NCBI GenBank assembly: GCA_903934745.1
Contig: CAIZOZ010000297.1
Coordinates: 1-6,154 of the forward strand
Direction of reading: 5' to 3'
Length of the DNA: 6,154 nt
DNA from: an uncultured cyanobacterium
GTDB lineage: Bacteria; Cyanobacteriota; Cyanobacteriia; PCC-6307; Cyanobiaceae
This document shows, one piece after another, positions 1 to 5,375 of this stretch. Position 1 is the first letter of the stretch. The number at the start of each line of letters is the position of its first letter. Made by a program: the position numbers and the translations under genes. The notes beneath the pieces are model-generated. The model did not search any database, was not told the origin of the DNA, and saw nothing but the letters and a program-made list of their open reading frames with translations.

Positions 1-27
1 CCCGGCGTGGTCAAGTCCAGCTGGTAA
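1..27 (+). CDS. rpsN: 30S ribosomal protein S14, C-terminal end (partial)
   Basis: The first nine codons in frame 1 read PGVVKSSW followed by TAA. Ribosomal protein S14 characteristically ends in a PG-x-x-K-x-S-W motif (the E. coli protein ends PGLKKASW), so this is the 3' end of rpsN, with the rest lying outside the window. S14 is an rRNA-binding protein of the 30S head. rpsN directly upstream of pnp is the order I recall from picocyanobacteria, which supports the call. A rho-independent terminator follows 36 bases after the stop, so pnp is probably not simply co-transcribed with it. Only eight residues are visible, so the identification rests on the tail motif and on synteny. Confidence 0.8.
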   Translation, partial: PGVVKSSW

Positions 28-39
28 TTCAAGTCCAGC
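11..39. repeat. 11-bp direct repeat spanning the rpsN stop codon
   Basis: The 11-mer TCAAGTCCAGC occurs at 11-21, inside the last codons of rpsN, and again at 29-39, just after the TAA, with a period of 18 bp. It looks like a small local duplication. No function is evident. Confidence 0.6.
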
Positions 40-63
40 GTTGGAGCCGGCGAGCTGGCTGGC

Positions 64-93
64 GAGGGCATCCGCAAGGATGCTCTTTTTGTT
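64..93 (+). terminator. Rho-independent terminator of rpsN
   Basis: A 10-bp stem (64-73 with 78-87) closes on a GCAA tetraloop (74-77) and runs into TTTTTGTT at 86-93. Two of the pairs (67 with 84, 64 with 87) are G-U wobbles in plus-strand RNA but would be A-C mismatches on the other strand, so the hairpin is built for rightward transcripts. It sits 36 bases after the rpsN stop codon. Confidence 0.8.
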
Positions 94-205
94 GAGCAGG
101 TCGTTGCCGGTACACCGATAGCCTCGAGCGCTCGCGCCAAGACAAGCGGGAGCCGCCACTCAAACCAGTGCTCAGCAGCTTTGCGGCCCTGCAGAGACAG
201 CCATT

Positions 206-220
206 TGGCGTGCGACGCCA
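206..220 (+). other. Stem-loop in the pnp leader
   Basis: TGGCGT (206-211) and ACGCCA (215-220) form a perfect 6-bp stem around the triloop GCG. A further T-G wobble (205 with 221) is possible. No T-tract follows, so it is not an intrinsic terminator. CTGCAG copies at 189-194 and 231-236 could pair and enclose it. Confidence 0.5.
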
Positions 221-339
221 GCGATGCAGCCTGCAGTCCTCATGAGCTGGTCCCAAGGCTTCAGGCCTGTGATTCGGCCAGAGCCGCTAGCGGTGCAGCG
301 GGGTCCGGCAGCCAAGCCCTCCGCCATCCCAACAAAAAC

Positions 340-359
340 CCAGGCTTTCCAAGCCCTGG
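340..359 (+). other. Bulged stem-loop upstream of the pnp ribosome-binding site
   Basis: GGCTT (343-347) pairs with AAGCC (351-355) around a TCC loop. The stem extends by CCA (340-342) with TGG (357-359) across one bulged C at 356. It lies about 35 bases before the Shine-Dalgarno-like site and could shape translation initiation of pnp, but this is inferred from pairing alone. Confidence 0.35.
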
Positions 360-393
360 TGGCGGCCGGATGGCAGGATGGTCTTTGACAACA

Positions 394-399
394 AAAGGA
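394..399 (+). promoter_or_regulatory. Shine-Dalgarno-like site of pnp
   Basis: AAAGGA is followed after 11 bases by GTG at 411. This supports the GTG as the start, as does the N-terminus MQGQTQSISFDGREI, which matches picocyanobacterial PNPases as I remember them. Confidence 0.55.
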
Positions 400-410
400 C
401 ATAAATCCAA

Positions 411-2561
411 GTGCAAGGACAAACTCAGTCGATCTCCTTCGATGGTCGGGAGATCCGGCTGACCACCGGTCGGTATGCCCCCCAGGCCGGGGGCTCGGTG
501 ATGGTCGAGTGCGGTGACACCGCGGTGCTGGTCACCGCCACCCGCTCCAAGGGCCGCGAAGGCATTGATTTCCTGCCGCTGATCTGCGACTACGAAGAAC
601 GGCTCTACGCCGCCGGCCGCATTCCGGGCAGCTTTTTCCGCCGCGAAGCCAGGCCCCCCGAGCGGGCCATCCTCACCTGCCGCCTGATCGATCGGCCGAT
701 GCGGCCCCTGTTCCCAAGCTGGCTGCGCGACGACCTGCAGATCGTCGCCACCTGCATGTCGCTCGATGAACGGGTGCCACCCGACGTGCTCGCCGTGACC
801 GGCGCCTCGATGGCCGCCCTGCTGGCCAGGATGCCGTTCTACGGCCCGATGGCCGCAGTGCGGGTGGGCCTGCTGGGCGACGACTTCGTGCTCAATCCCA
901 GCTTCCGCGAGATCGAGCGCAGCGACCTGGACCTGGTGCTGGCCGGCACTCCGGCCGGGGTGGTGATGGTGGAAGCGGGGGCGAATCAGCTGCCCGAACA
1001 GGATGTGATCGAAGCGATCGACTTCGGCTATGAGGCCGTGGGCGAGCTGATCAAGGCCCAGCTGAACCTGCTCAAGGAACTCGGCATTGAGCAGGTGATT
1101 CCCGAAGAGAAGGTGGATGACCCCACCGTGCCCTCCTTCCTGGAGAAAGAATGCGCCAGTGCCATCGGCGCGGTGCTCCAGCAGTTCTCCCAGACCAAGC
1201 CGGAACGGGACGAAAAACTCGATGCAATCAAGGCCGAGGTGAGTGCCAAGGTCGCCGCCCTTAAGGAGGACGACGCCATCAAGGTGGCGGTCAGCAGCAA
1301 CAGCAAGGTGCTGAGCAACAGCTATAAGAGCCTCACCAAGAAGCTGATGCGCCAGCAGATCCTCAGCGAAGGCAAGCGGGTCGATGGCCGGGGCCTCGAT
1401 GAGGTGCGGCCGATCAGCGCCGCCGTGGGTGTTCTGCCCAAGCGCGTACATGGCTCGGGACTGTTCAACCGCGGACTCACCCAGGTGCTCTCCACCGCCA
1501 CCCTCGGCACCCCCAGTGATGCCCAGGAGATGGACGATCTCAACCCGGCCAGCGAAAAAACCTATCTGCACCACTACAACTTCCCCCCCTATTCGGTGGG
1601 TGAAACCCGGCCGATGCGTTCGCCCGGCCGCCGTGAAATTGGCCACGGCGCCCTGGCCGAGCGGGCGCTGCTGCCGGTGCTGCCCAGCAAGGAAAGCTTC
1701 CCCTATGTGCTGCGGGTGGTATCGGAGTGCCTCAGCTCCAATGGCTCCACCTCGATGGGCTCGGTGTGCGGCAGCACCCTGGCGCTGATGGATGCGGGCG
1801 TGCCCCTGAAAGCGCCGGTGGGCGGCGCCGCCATGGGTCTGATCAAGGAAGGCGACGACGTGCGCATCCTCACGGATATCCAGGGCATCGAGGATTTCCT
1901 CGGAGATATGGACTTCAAGGTGGCCGGCACCGAGAAGGGCATCACCGCCCTGCAGATGGACATGAAGATCACCGGCCTCGAGGTGAAAACCGTGGCCGAC
2001 GCGATCAACCAGGCCCGTCCTGCCCGTCTGCACATCCTCGGCAAGATGCTGGAGGCAATTGACGCCCCCCGCGACACCCTCTCGCCCCATGCCCCCCGCC
2101 TGCTCAGCTTCCGCATCGATCCGGAGCTGATCGGCACCGTGATCGGCCCCGGCGGTCGCACGATCAAGGGCATCACCGAGCGCACCAACACCAAGATCGA
2201 CATCGAAGACGGTGGCATCGTCACGATCGCCAGCCACGATGGTGCCGCGGCTGAAGAGGCCCAGCGCATCATCGAAGGCCTGACCCGCCGGGTCAGCGAG
2301 GGAGAAGTGTTCCAAGGGACCGTCACCCGGGTGATCCCGATCGGCGCCTTTGTGGAGATCCTGCCCGGCAAGGAAGGGATGATCCACATCTCCCAGCTGT
2401 CGGAATCACGGGTGGAAAAGGTGGAAGACGTGGTGAATGTGGGCGATCAGGTGACCGTGCGCGTACGCGAGATCGACAATCGCGGCCGCATCAACCTCAC
2501 CCTGCGCGGCGTGCCGCAGCAGGAACCGGAGGCGGCGGCCACCGCGGCCGCTGCTGAGTGA
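411..2561 (+). CDS. pnp: Polynucleotide phosphorylase (PNPase)
   Basis: PNPase is a trimeric 3'-to-5' exoribonuclease that uses phosphate to release nucleoside diphosphates. In reverse it adds heteropolymeric tails, and in cyanobacteria it associates with RNase E. The 716-aa product is full length. The first RNase PH domain spans about residues 5-145, with IPGSFFRRE (71-79) and LIDRPMRPLFP (92-102). A helical linker covers about 200-320 and the second RNase PH domain about 320-550, with PPYSVGETRPMRSPGRRE (392-409). Residues D495, D501 and K503 match the E. coli catalytic D486, D492 and K494. A KH domain carries its GPGG loop at 579-582, and an S1 domain lies at about 631-700. A short Ala/Glu-rich tail ends the protein. 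The start is GTG. The gene is preceded by a long leader and followed by two hairpins. Nothing essential appears missing. Confidence 0.97.
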   Translation: MQGQTQSISFDGREIRLTTGRYAPQAGGSVMVECGDTAVLVTATRSKGREGIDFLPLICDYEERLYAAGRIPGSFFRREARPPERAILTCRLIDRPMRPLFPSWLRDDLQIVATCMSLDERVPPDVLAVTGASMAALLARMPFYGPMAAVRVGLLGDDFVLNPSFREIERSDLDLVLAGTPAGVVMVEAGANQLPEQDVIEAIDFGYEAVGELIKAQLNLLKELGIEQVIPEEKVDDPTVPSFLEKECASAIGAVLQQFSQTKPERDEKLDAIKAEVSAKVAALKEDDAIKVAVSSNSKVLSNSYKSLTKKLMRQQILSEGKRVDGRGLDEVRPISAAVGVLPKRVHGSGLFNRGLTQVLSTATLGTPSDAQEMDDLNPASEKTYLHHYNFPPYSVGETRPMRSPGRREIGHGALAERALLPVLPSKESFPYVLRVVSECLSSNGSTSMGSVCGSTLALMDAGVPLKAPVGGAAMGLIKEGDDVRILTDIQGIEDFLGDMDFKVAGTEKGITALQMDMKITGLEVKTVADAINQARPARLHILGKMLEAIDAPRDTLSPHAPRLLSFRIDPELIGTVIGPGGRTIKGITERTNTKIDIEDGGIVTIASHDGAAAEEAQRIIEGLTRRVSEGEVFQGTVTRVIPIGAFVEILPGKEGMIHISQLSESRVEKVEDVVNVGDQVTVRVREIDNRGRINLTLRGVPQQEPEAAATAAAAE

Positions 2562-2579
2562 GGCCCTAGTTCCTGCTGA

Positions 2580-2603
2580 CCCCTCTCCAAACACGGGGAG
2601 GGG
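2580..2603 (+). terminator. First hairpin after pnp
   Basis: CCCCTCTCC (2580-2588) pairs with GGGGAGGGG (2595-2603) around a six-base AAACAC loop, giving nine pairs. One is a T-G pair that works only in plus-strand RNA, so the hairpin belongs to the pnp transcript. It begins 18 bases after the stop codon. No T-tract follows, so it may act as a 3'-end barrier or together with the next hairpin. Confidence 0.55.
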
Positions 2604-2606
2604 ATC

Positions 2607-2653
2607 CCAGCCCTCCATCAGCCATCAGGCCGGTGGAGGGCTGGTTCTTGGTT
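2607..2653 (+). terminator. Probable intrinsic terminator of pnp
   Basis: CCAGCCCTCCA (2607-2617) pairs perfectly with TGGAGGGCTGG (2634-2644), an 11-bp stem. The 16-base loop contains a further possible pairing of GCC (2621-2623) with GGC (2628-2630). The stem is followed by TTCTTGGTT at 2645-2653, an interrupted T-rich tract. It is the better terminator candidate of the two hairpins after pnp. Confidence 0.65.
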
Positions 2654-2670
2654 GGCCCAGTCCGGGCCAA
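2652..2670. other. Perfect 7-bp stem-loop between pnp and cysQ
   Basis: TTGGCCC (2652-2658) and GGGCCAA (2664-2670) form a perfect stem around the loop AGTCC. All pairs are Watson-Crick, so it can form in RNA from either strand and could serve either converging gene. No T-tract follows on either side. The rest of the gap (about 2671-2842) shows nothing I can assign. Confidence 0.45.
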
Positions 2671-2842
2671 GCGTCAGGGAAGCCGAAACGAAAGCGGCCG
2701 TCGGGCAAGCCAGCCGCCGCTGAGCTGAGCTTTTCCCTGGTCGTAGCCGGGACCTTCGCTGTGGTGCTCATGGCCGAACCGATCGGAGCGCACTGATGAG
2801 CCTTCCGCAGATCACTGGCACCATCAGGCCCGAGTTTCCAGT

Positions 2843-2868
2843 CCGGGGGCCGGGGCCGGGGGCCGGGG
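2843..2868 (+). repeat. 13-bp GC tandem duplication with four G-runs (G-quadruplex candidate)
   Basis: CCGGGGGCCGGGG occurs twice in perfect tandem, at 2843-2855 and 2856-2868. On the plus strand this gives four runs of G (5, 4, 5 and 4) separated by CC, the textbook pattern for an intramolecular G-quadruplex. It begins 27 bases past the cysQ stop codon. The plus strand is the template for cysQ, so a folded G-rich strand would meet polymerase leaving cysQ. The cysQ RNA itself would be C-rich here. Confidence 0.7.
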
Positions 2869-2895
2869 CCGAAGCCGGAGGCGAGGCCTAGGTCG

Positions 2896-3828
2896 TCACA
2901 CGGCAAAGTCTGGATCAATCGCCGCCATCGCCTGGCTGGCCCGCTCACACAGCTCGCTGTGGGCCGGCCCATGGCTGGCGATCAGACAGCCAGCCTGGCG
3001 GCTATCGCCGTCGTTGTAGCTGAGCCGCCGACCGTCGGCATGACTGAGGGCACCACCGGCGGCCAGCAGCACCGCCTCAGGGGCCGCCAGATCCCAGTCC
3101 TTCGGGGCTGTGCGACCCGAAAGCGAGATATAAAGATCACTTTCGCCCCGCAGGATCGTGGCCACCTTGCCACCCACGCTGCCCATTGAGCGGCGATCGG
3201 CCAGGGGCAGGGCTGCCAGCAGCTGCTCCAGGCGATCGTCGCGATGGTTGCGGCTGGCCACCAGCACCAGCTCAGCCAGAGCTTGGCGCCGACTCAGGGC
3301 CGGCGCAAAGCGCTCACCCTCGCGGTTCTCCCGCCAGGCCTCACCGGCCCCGCCGCCGCCACCCACGAGGCCGAACCACAACTCCTCCAGCTCAGGCAGC
3401 AGCACCACCCCCAGCACCGGCCGGCCGTGGCGCACCAAGGCCAGGTGCACCGCGTATTCACCGGTGCCCTGCAGGAAGTCCTTGGTGCCATCGAGGGGAT
3501 CGAGGATCCAGAGCCACTCGGCGGCCAGCGGTTGCCCCGGCAGCAGCTGGTCCTGGGCGGTCTCCTCGCTCAGCAGGCTCCAATCAGCCGCCGGGAAAGC
3601 CTGGCCCAGACCCTCCAGCAACCACTGGTTCACCGCCAGATCAGCGGCTGACACCGGCCCGCTGCCCCCATCCTCCACGCTCAAGACCGGCGGGAATCCA
3701 TAGGGGGGCGTCTCACCGCGGGCATAGGCCCGCAGGATGTCGGCGGCACCCCAGCTGAGCCGTCGCAGCTCCGCCAGCAGCTCCGATACCGGGACGCCGG
3801 CGAGAAGGGCAGGGGAAGCCGGCATCAT
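2896..3828 (-). CDS. cysQ: 3'(2'),5'-bisphosphate nucleotidase, CysQ family
   Basis: Member of the Mg-dependent, lithium-sensitive inositol monophosphatase superfamily, most like CysQ, which hydrolyses 3'-phosphoadenosine 5'-phosphate (PAP) to AMP during sulfate assimilation. The metal-binding motifs are visible in the 310-aa product: SEET (87-90), DPLDGTKDF (110-118) and KDWDLAAPEA (243-252). The F after GTKD is typical of PAP phosphatases. There are two adjacent ATG codons, at 3828 and 3825; either fits, and the family N-terminus aligns near MPASPALLAG. Longer readings from 3882 or 4038 would overlap rsmI and are less likely. No Shine-Dalgarno site is seen. A run of five glycines (156-160) sits where I recall GEGAW in relatives. 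The substrate could also be another small phosphate ester. Confidence 0.93.
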   Translation of the reverse strand: MMPASPALLAGVPVSELLAELRRLSWGAADILRAYARGETPPYGFPPVLSVEDGGSGPVSAADLAVNQWLLEGLGQAFPAADWSLLSEETAQDQLLPGQPLAAEWLWILDPLDGTKDFLQGTGEYAVHLALVRHGRPVLGVVLLPELEELWFGLVGGGGGAGEAWRENREGERFAPALSRRQALAELVLVASRNHRDDRLEQLLAALPLADRRSMGSVGGKVATILRGESDLYISLSGRTAPKDWDLAAPEAVLLAAGGALSHADGRRLSYNDGDSRQAGCLIASHGPAHSELCERASQAMAAIDPDFAV

Positions 3829-3861
3829 GGACACAGCAAGACAGCCCGTAACGACAGCATT
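3829..3861. promoter_or_regulatory. Short divergent gap between cysQ and rsmI
   Basis: Only 33 bases separate the chosen start codons of two divergently read genes. No clear -35/-10 pair is visible on either strand within it. The promoters of both genes must therefore overlap this gap and reach into the neighbouring coding sequence, or the gene starts must lie further in than chosen. Confidence 0.4.
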
Positions 3862-4755
3862 GTGCAGGAGCCGCCGGTTCATCCCCCCAGCGCCAACACG
3901 GGCCTCCGCTCGGGGGAGCCAGCCGCCGGCGTGCTGTATCTGGTGGGCACCCCCATCGGCAACATCGACGACCTCTCGCCGCGAGCCCTGCGGGTGCTGG
4001 CTGGCGTCGATCGCATCGCCTGTGAGGACACCCGCCACAGCGGCCTGCTGCTACAGCGGCTGGGCATCGGCTCCCGCCGACTGATCAGTTTCCATGCCCA
4101 CAACCAACACGGCCGCATCCCGCAGCTGCTGGGGCTGCTGCTGGCCGGCGAGGCGGTGGCGCTGATCAGCGATGCGGGACTGCCGGGCATCTCCGATCCC
4201 GGCGAGGAGCTGGTGGCAGCAGCCCGCCAGGCGGGCCACACGGTGCTCTGCATCCCGGGGCCCTCAGCGCTGACCACCGCCTTGGTGAGCAGTGGCCTGC
4301 CCACCGGCCGCTTCTGCTTCGAAGGCTTCCTGGCGCCAAAGCGCGCGGCGCGGCGCCAGCAGCTCGTGGCTCTGGCCGCCGAAGCGCGCACGATCGTGCT
4401 CTATGAATCCCCCCATCGGCTGCTGGCGCTGCTGGAGGATTTGCTGGAGGTGCTGGGGGATCGACCACTGCAGGTGGCCCGCGAACTGACCAAGCGCCAC
4501 GAGCAACAGGTGGGGCCCACGGTGGCGGCGGCCCTGGAGCATTTCCGCCACACACCACCCCTGGGGGAATGCACTGTGGTGCTGGGCGGGGCCCCCGCCG
4601 CCGCCCCACCTGCCTGGGACGAGCCCAGTCTGAAAGAGCAGCTGGCCGCGCTGGTGGCCAGCGGCCTCAGCAAGCTGGAAGCCGCCCGCCAACTGGCCCA
4701 GAGCAGCGGCCACGCCAAGCGCGATCTCTACGCCCTGTTGCACCAACAGGACTGA
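3862..4755 (+). CDS. rsmI: 16S rRNA (cytidine(1402)-2'-O)-methyltransferase RsmI
   Basis: RsmI transfers a methyl group from S-adenosylmethionine to the 2'-O of C1402 in 16S rRNA, tuning the ribosomal P site together with the N4-methylase RsmH. The 297-aa product has the tetrapyrrole-methylase fold motifs: VGTPIGNIDDLSPRA (28-42), CEDTRHSG (54-61), SFHAHN (76-81), ISDAGLPGISDPGEEL (102-117), IPGPSALTTALVSSGL (131-146), FEGFLAPK (153-160), YESPHRL (181-187) and VARELTKRHE (205-214). A C-terminal helical segment, about 270-293 (SKLEAARQLA onward), matches the small domain ending RsmI proteins. The start is uncertain: GTG at 3862 gives a 23-residue leader before the conserved core and has no Shine-Dalgarno site. 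GTG at 3931 has GGGGGAG 13 bases upstream but would begin right at the core. Confidence 0.95.
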   Translation: MQEPPVHPPSANTGLRSGEPAAGVLYLVGTPIGNIDDLSPRALRVLAGVDRIACEDTRHSGLLLQRLGIGSRRLISFHAHNQHGRIPQLLGLLLAGEAVALISDAGLPGISDPGEELVAAARQAGHTVLCIPGPSALTTALVSSGLPTGRFCFEGFLAPKRAARRQQLVALAAEARTIVLYESPHRLLALLEDLLEVLGDRPLQVARELTKRHEQQVGPTVAAALEHFRHTPPLGECTVVLGGAPAAAPPAWDEPSLKEQLAALVASGLSKLEAARQLAQSSGHAKRDLYALLHQQD

Positions 4756-4800
4756 CGGCACGAGGCCCGCCCAGCCGCGCGAACGGCAGGCGTCAGGGTG

Positions 4801-4833
4801 AGGCCCTCGCCGGGGCTTGCCGGCACGGGGCCT
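4801..4833 (+). terminator. GC-rich two-part hairpin after rsmI
   Basis: An outer stem AGGCCC (4801-4806) with GGGCCT (4828-4833) and an inner stem GCCGG (4809-4813) with CCGGC (4820-4824) are separated by a small internal loop. The hairpin begins 45 bases after the rsmI stop. There is no T-tract, so it may be a 3'-end stabiliser and not a true terminator. The following GGCCTGGCCTGGCC run could also pair with parts of it. Confidence 0.4.
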
Positions 4834-4937
4834 GGCCTGGCCTCTCCAGGCACGATCTCGATCCGGAGAAGGCGTGTTGTGATCCGGCAGCCGATCCAAC
4901 GCCCCAGGGCCATCCGCTGGAAATCCCCTGGGCGGCC

Positions 4938-4961
4938 AGTTGGGGCAAACTACGCCCAACT
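4938..4961 (+). other. Stem-loop just before the ribosome-binding site of the small membrane gene
   Basis: AGTTGGGGC (4938-4946) pairs with GCCCAACT (4954-4961) as eight pairs with one bulged G, around the loop AAACTAC. The stem ends two bases before the AGGA at 4963-4966 that serves the ATG at 4975. It could influence translation of that gene. Confidence 0.4.
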
Positions 4962-4962
4962 C

Positions 4963-4966
4963 AGGA
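4963..4966 (+). promoter_or_regulatory. Shine-Dalgarno-like site of the small membrane gene
   Basis: AGGA lies eight bases before the ATG at 4975. It decides this start over the longer open frame beginning at 4798, whose first 59 codons encode an Arg/Pro-rich stretch without recognisable protein character. Confidence 0.55.
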
Positions 4967-4974
4967 CCCCCGCC

Positions 4975-5214
4975 ATGCTGCTGCGCCTGCGCCTTTTCGT
5001 AGGCAGCCTCATGGGCGGTGCCCTGCTGGTGGTGGCCCTAGGCCTGGGAGCCCAGAACCTCGAGGACCGGCCCAGCCTCAACCTCGGCGTTGGCCGCAGT
5101 GCGCCCCTGCCCAGCGGCTTCCTCGTGGGCCTCGCCCTGGCTCTCGGGGTCGCCAGCGGTGGCAGTGCGGTGGCGCTGCTGGCGGGTCGACGCAACCCGG
5201 AGGATGAGAGCTGA
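4975..5214 (+). CDS. Small two-helix membrane protein, LapA/DUF1049-like
   Basis: The 79-aa product begins MLLRLRLF and has two hydrophobic segments, about residues 8-25 and 48-70, joined by a short polar loop containing QNLEDRPSLNLG and a PLPSGF turn. Basic residues precede the first helix (R4, R6) and follow the second (R71, R72), which predicts both ends in the cytoplasm and the loop outside. The order helix, QN-x(5-6)-LN, PLP, Gly-rich helix resembles the LapA (DUF1049) family of small inner-membrane proteins, and I recall similar short proteins in picocyanobacteria. The role is unknown; LapA in enterobacteria takes part in controlling lipopolysaccharide synthesis, and nothing here shows that function. 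The gene stands 219 bp after rsmI and converges on the acidic-protein gene 161 bp away. Confidence 0.72.
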   Translation: MLLRLRLFVGSLMGGALLVVALGLGAQNLEDRPSLNLGVGRSAPLPSGFLVGLALALGVASGGSAVALLAGRRNPEDES

Positions 5215-5326
5215 AGCCAAGTCCCACAGCCAGTAAAAGGTGACCGCAGCACCGCGCCATGATGCTCAGCCAGAGTCCAGCCGCGGACGGCAGCGCTTCT
5301 GCTGAGGCTTCTGGTGAGACTGCAGC

Positions 5327-5351
5327 GCGGGCCGCTGGAACGGCAGCCCGC
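5327..5351 (-). terminator. Terminator-like hairpin of the acidic-protein gene
   Basis: In minus-strand RNA a 9-bp stem (5343-5351 with 5327-5335) closes on a seven-base loop. One pair (5333 with 5345) is a G-U wobble on the minus strand but a C-A mismatch on the plus strand, so the structure belongs to leftward transcripts. It starts 24 bases after the minus-strand stop codon at 5376. No T-tract follows, so it may act as a 3'-end barrier and not as a classical terminator. The rest of 5215-5375 shows nothing else I can assign. Confidence 0.5.
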
Positions 5352-5375
5352 ATCCAGCCAACCCCGCAACCAGGA

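Larger units (their letters stand above)
94..410 (+). promoter_or_regulatory. Long non-coding leader region of pnp
   Basis: These 317 bases between the rpsN terminator and the pnp start hold no convincing gene; the open frames here are short or run out of frame into pnp. The pnp promoter should lie here but I cannot place it. The region has several possible RNA hairpins: a perfect 6-bp stem at 206-220 with a GCG triloop, flanked by CTGCAG at 189-194 and 231-236 that could pair around it, and a bulged 8-bp stem at 340-359. In E. coli the pnp leader is folded, cut by RNase III and used by PNPase to control its own synthesis. Whether this leader works the same way is inference. Confidence 0.5.

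Noticed and set aside
89..116. TTGTTG (89-94) with TACACC (111-116) as a promoter directly after the rpsN terminator
   Set aside because: The spacing is 16 bases, but both boxes match consensus poorly and the first overlaps the terminator T-tract, so I do not call it.
385..406. Perfect -35-like TTGACA (385-390) followed by ATAAAT (401-406), as a pnp promoter
   Set aside because: The spacing is only 10 bases, and a proper 17-base spacing would put the -10 box on the start codon. The AAAGGA within it is better explained as a ribosome-binding site.
261..2387. 708-codon open frame on the minus strand
   Set aside because: It lies antisense to pnp. Long antisense frames are expected in GC-rich coding DNA; its His/Gly/Ala-rich product shows no family character, while the plus-strand reading is clearly PNPase.
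2793..2800. CTGATGAG resembling the hammerhead ribozyme core
   Set aside because: The matching GAAA core element and flanking stems are not found in the right order nearby, so this is a chance octamer.
2625..2972. Minus-strand 115-codon frame across the pnp-cysQ gap
   Set aside because: It overlaps the end of cysQ out of frame and reads through the GC tandem repeat and hairpins. The Pro/Arg-rich product has no recognisable features.
4798..4974. 59-codon upstream extension of the small membrane protein
   Set aside because: Its Arg/Pro-rich sequence shows no protein character and overlaps the hairpins after rsmI, whereas the ATG at 4975 has a well-placed AGGA.
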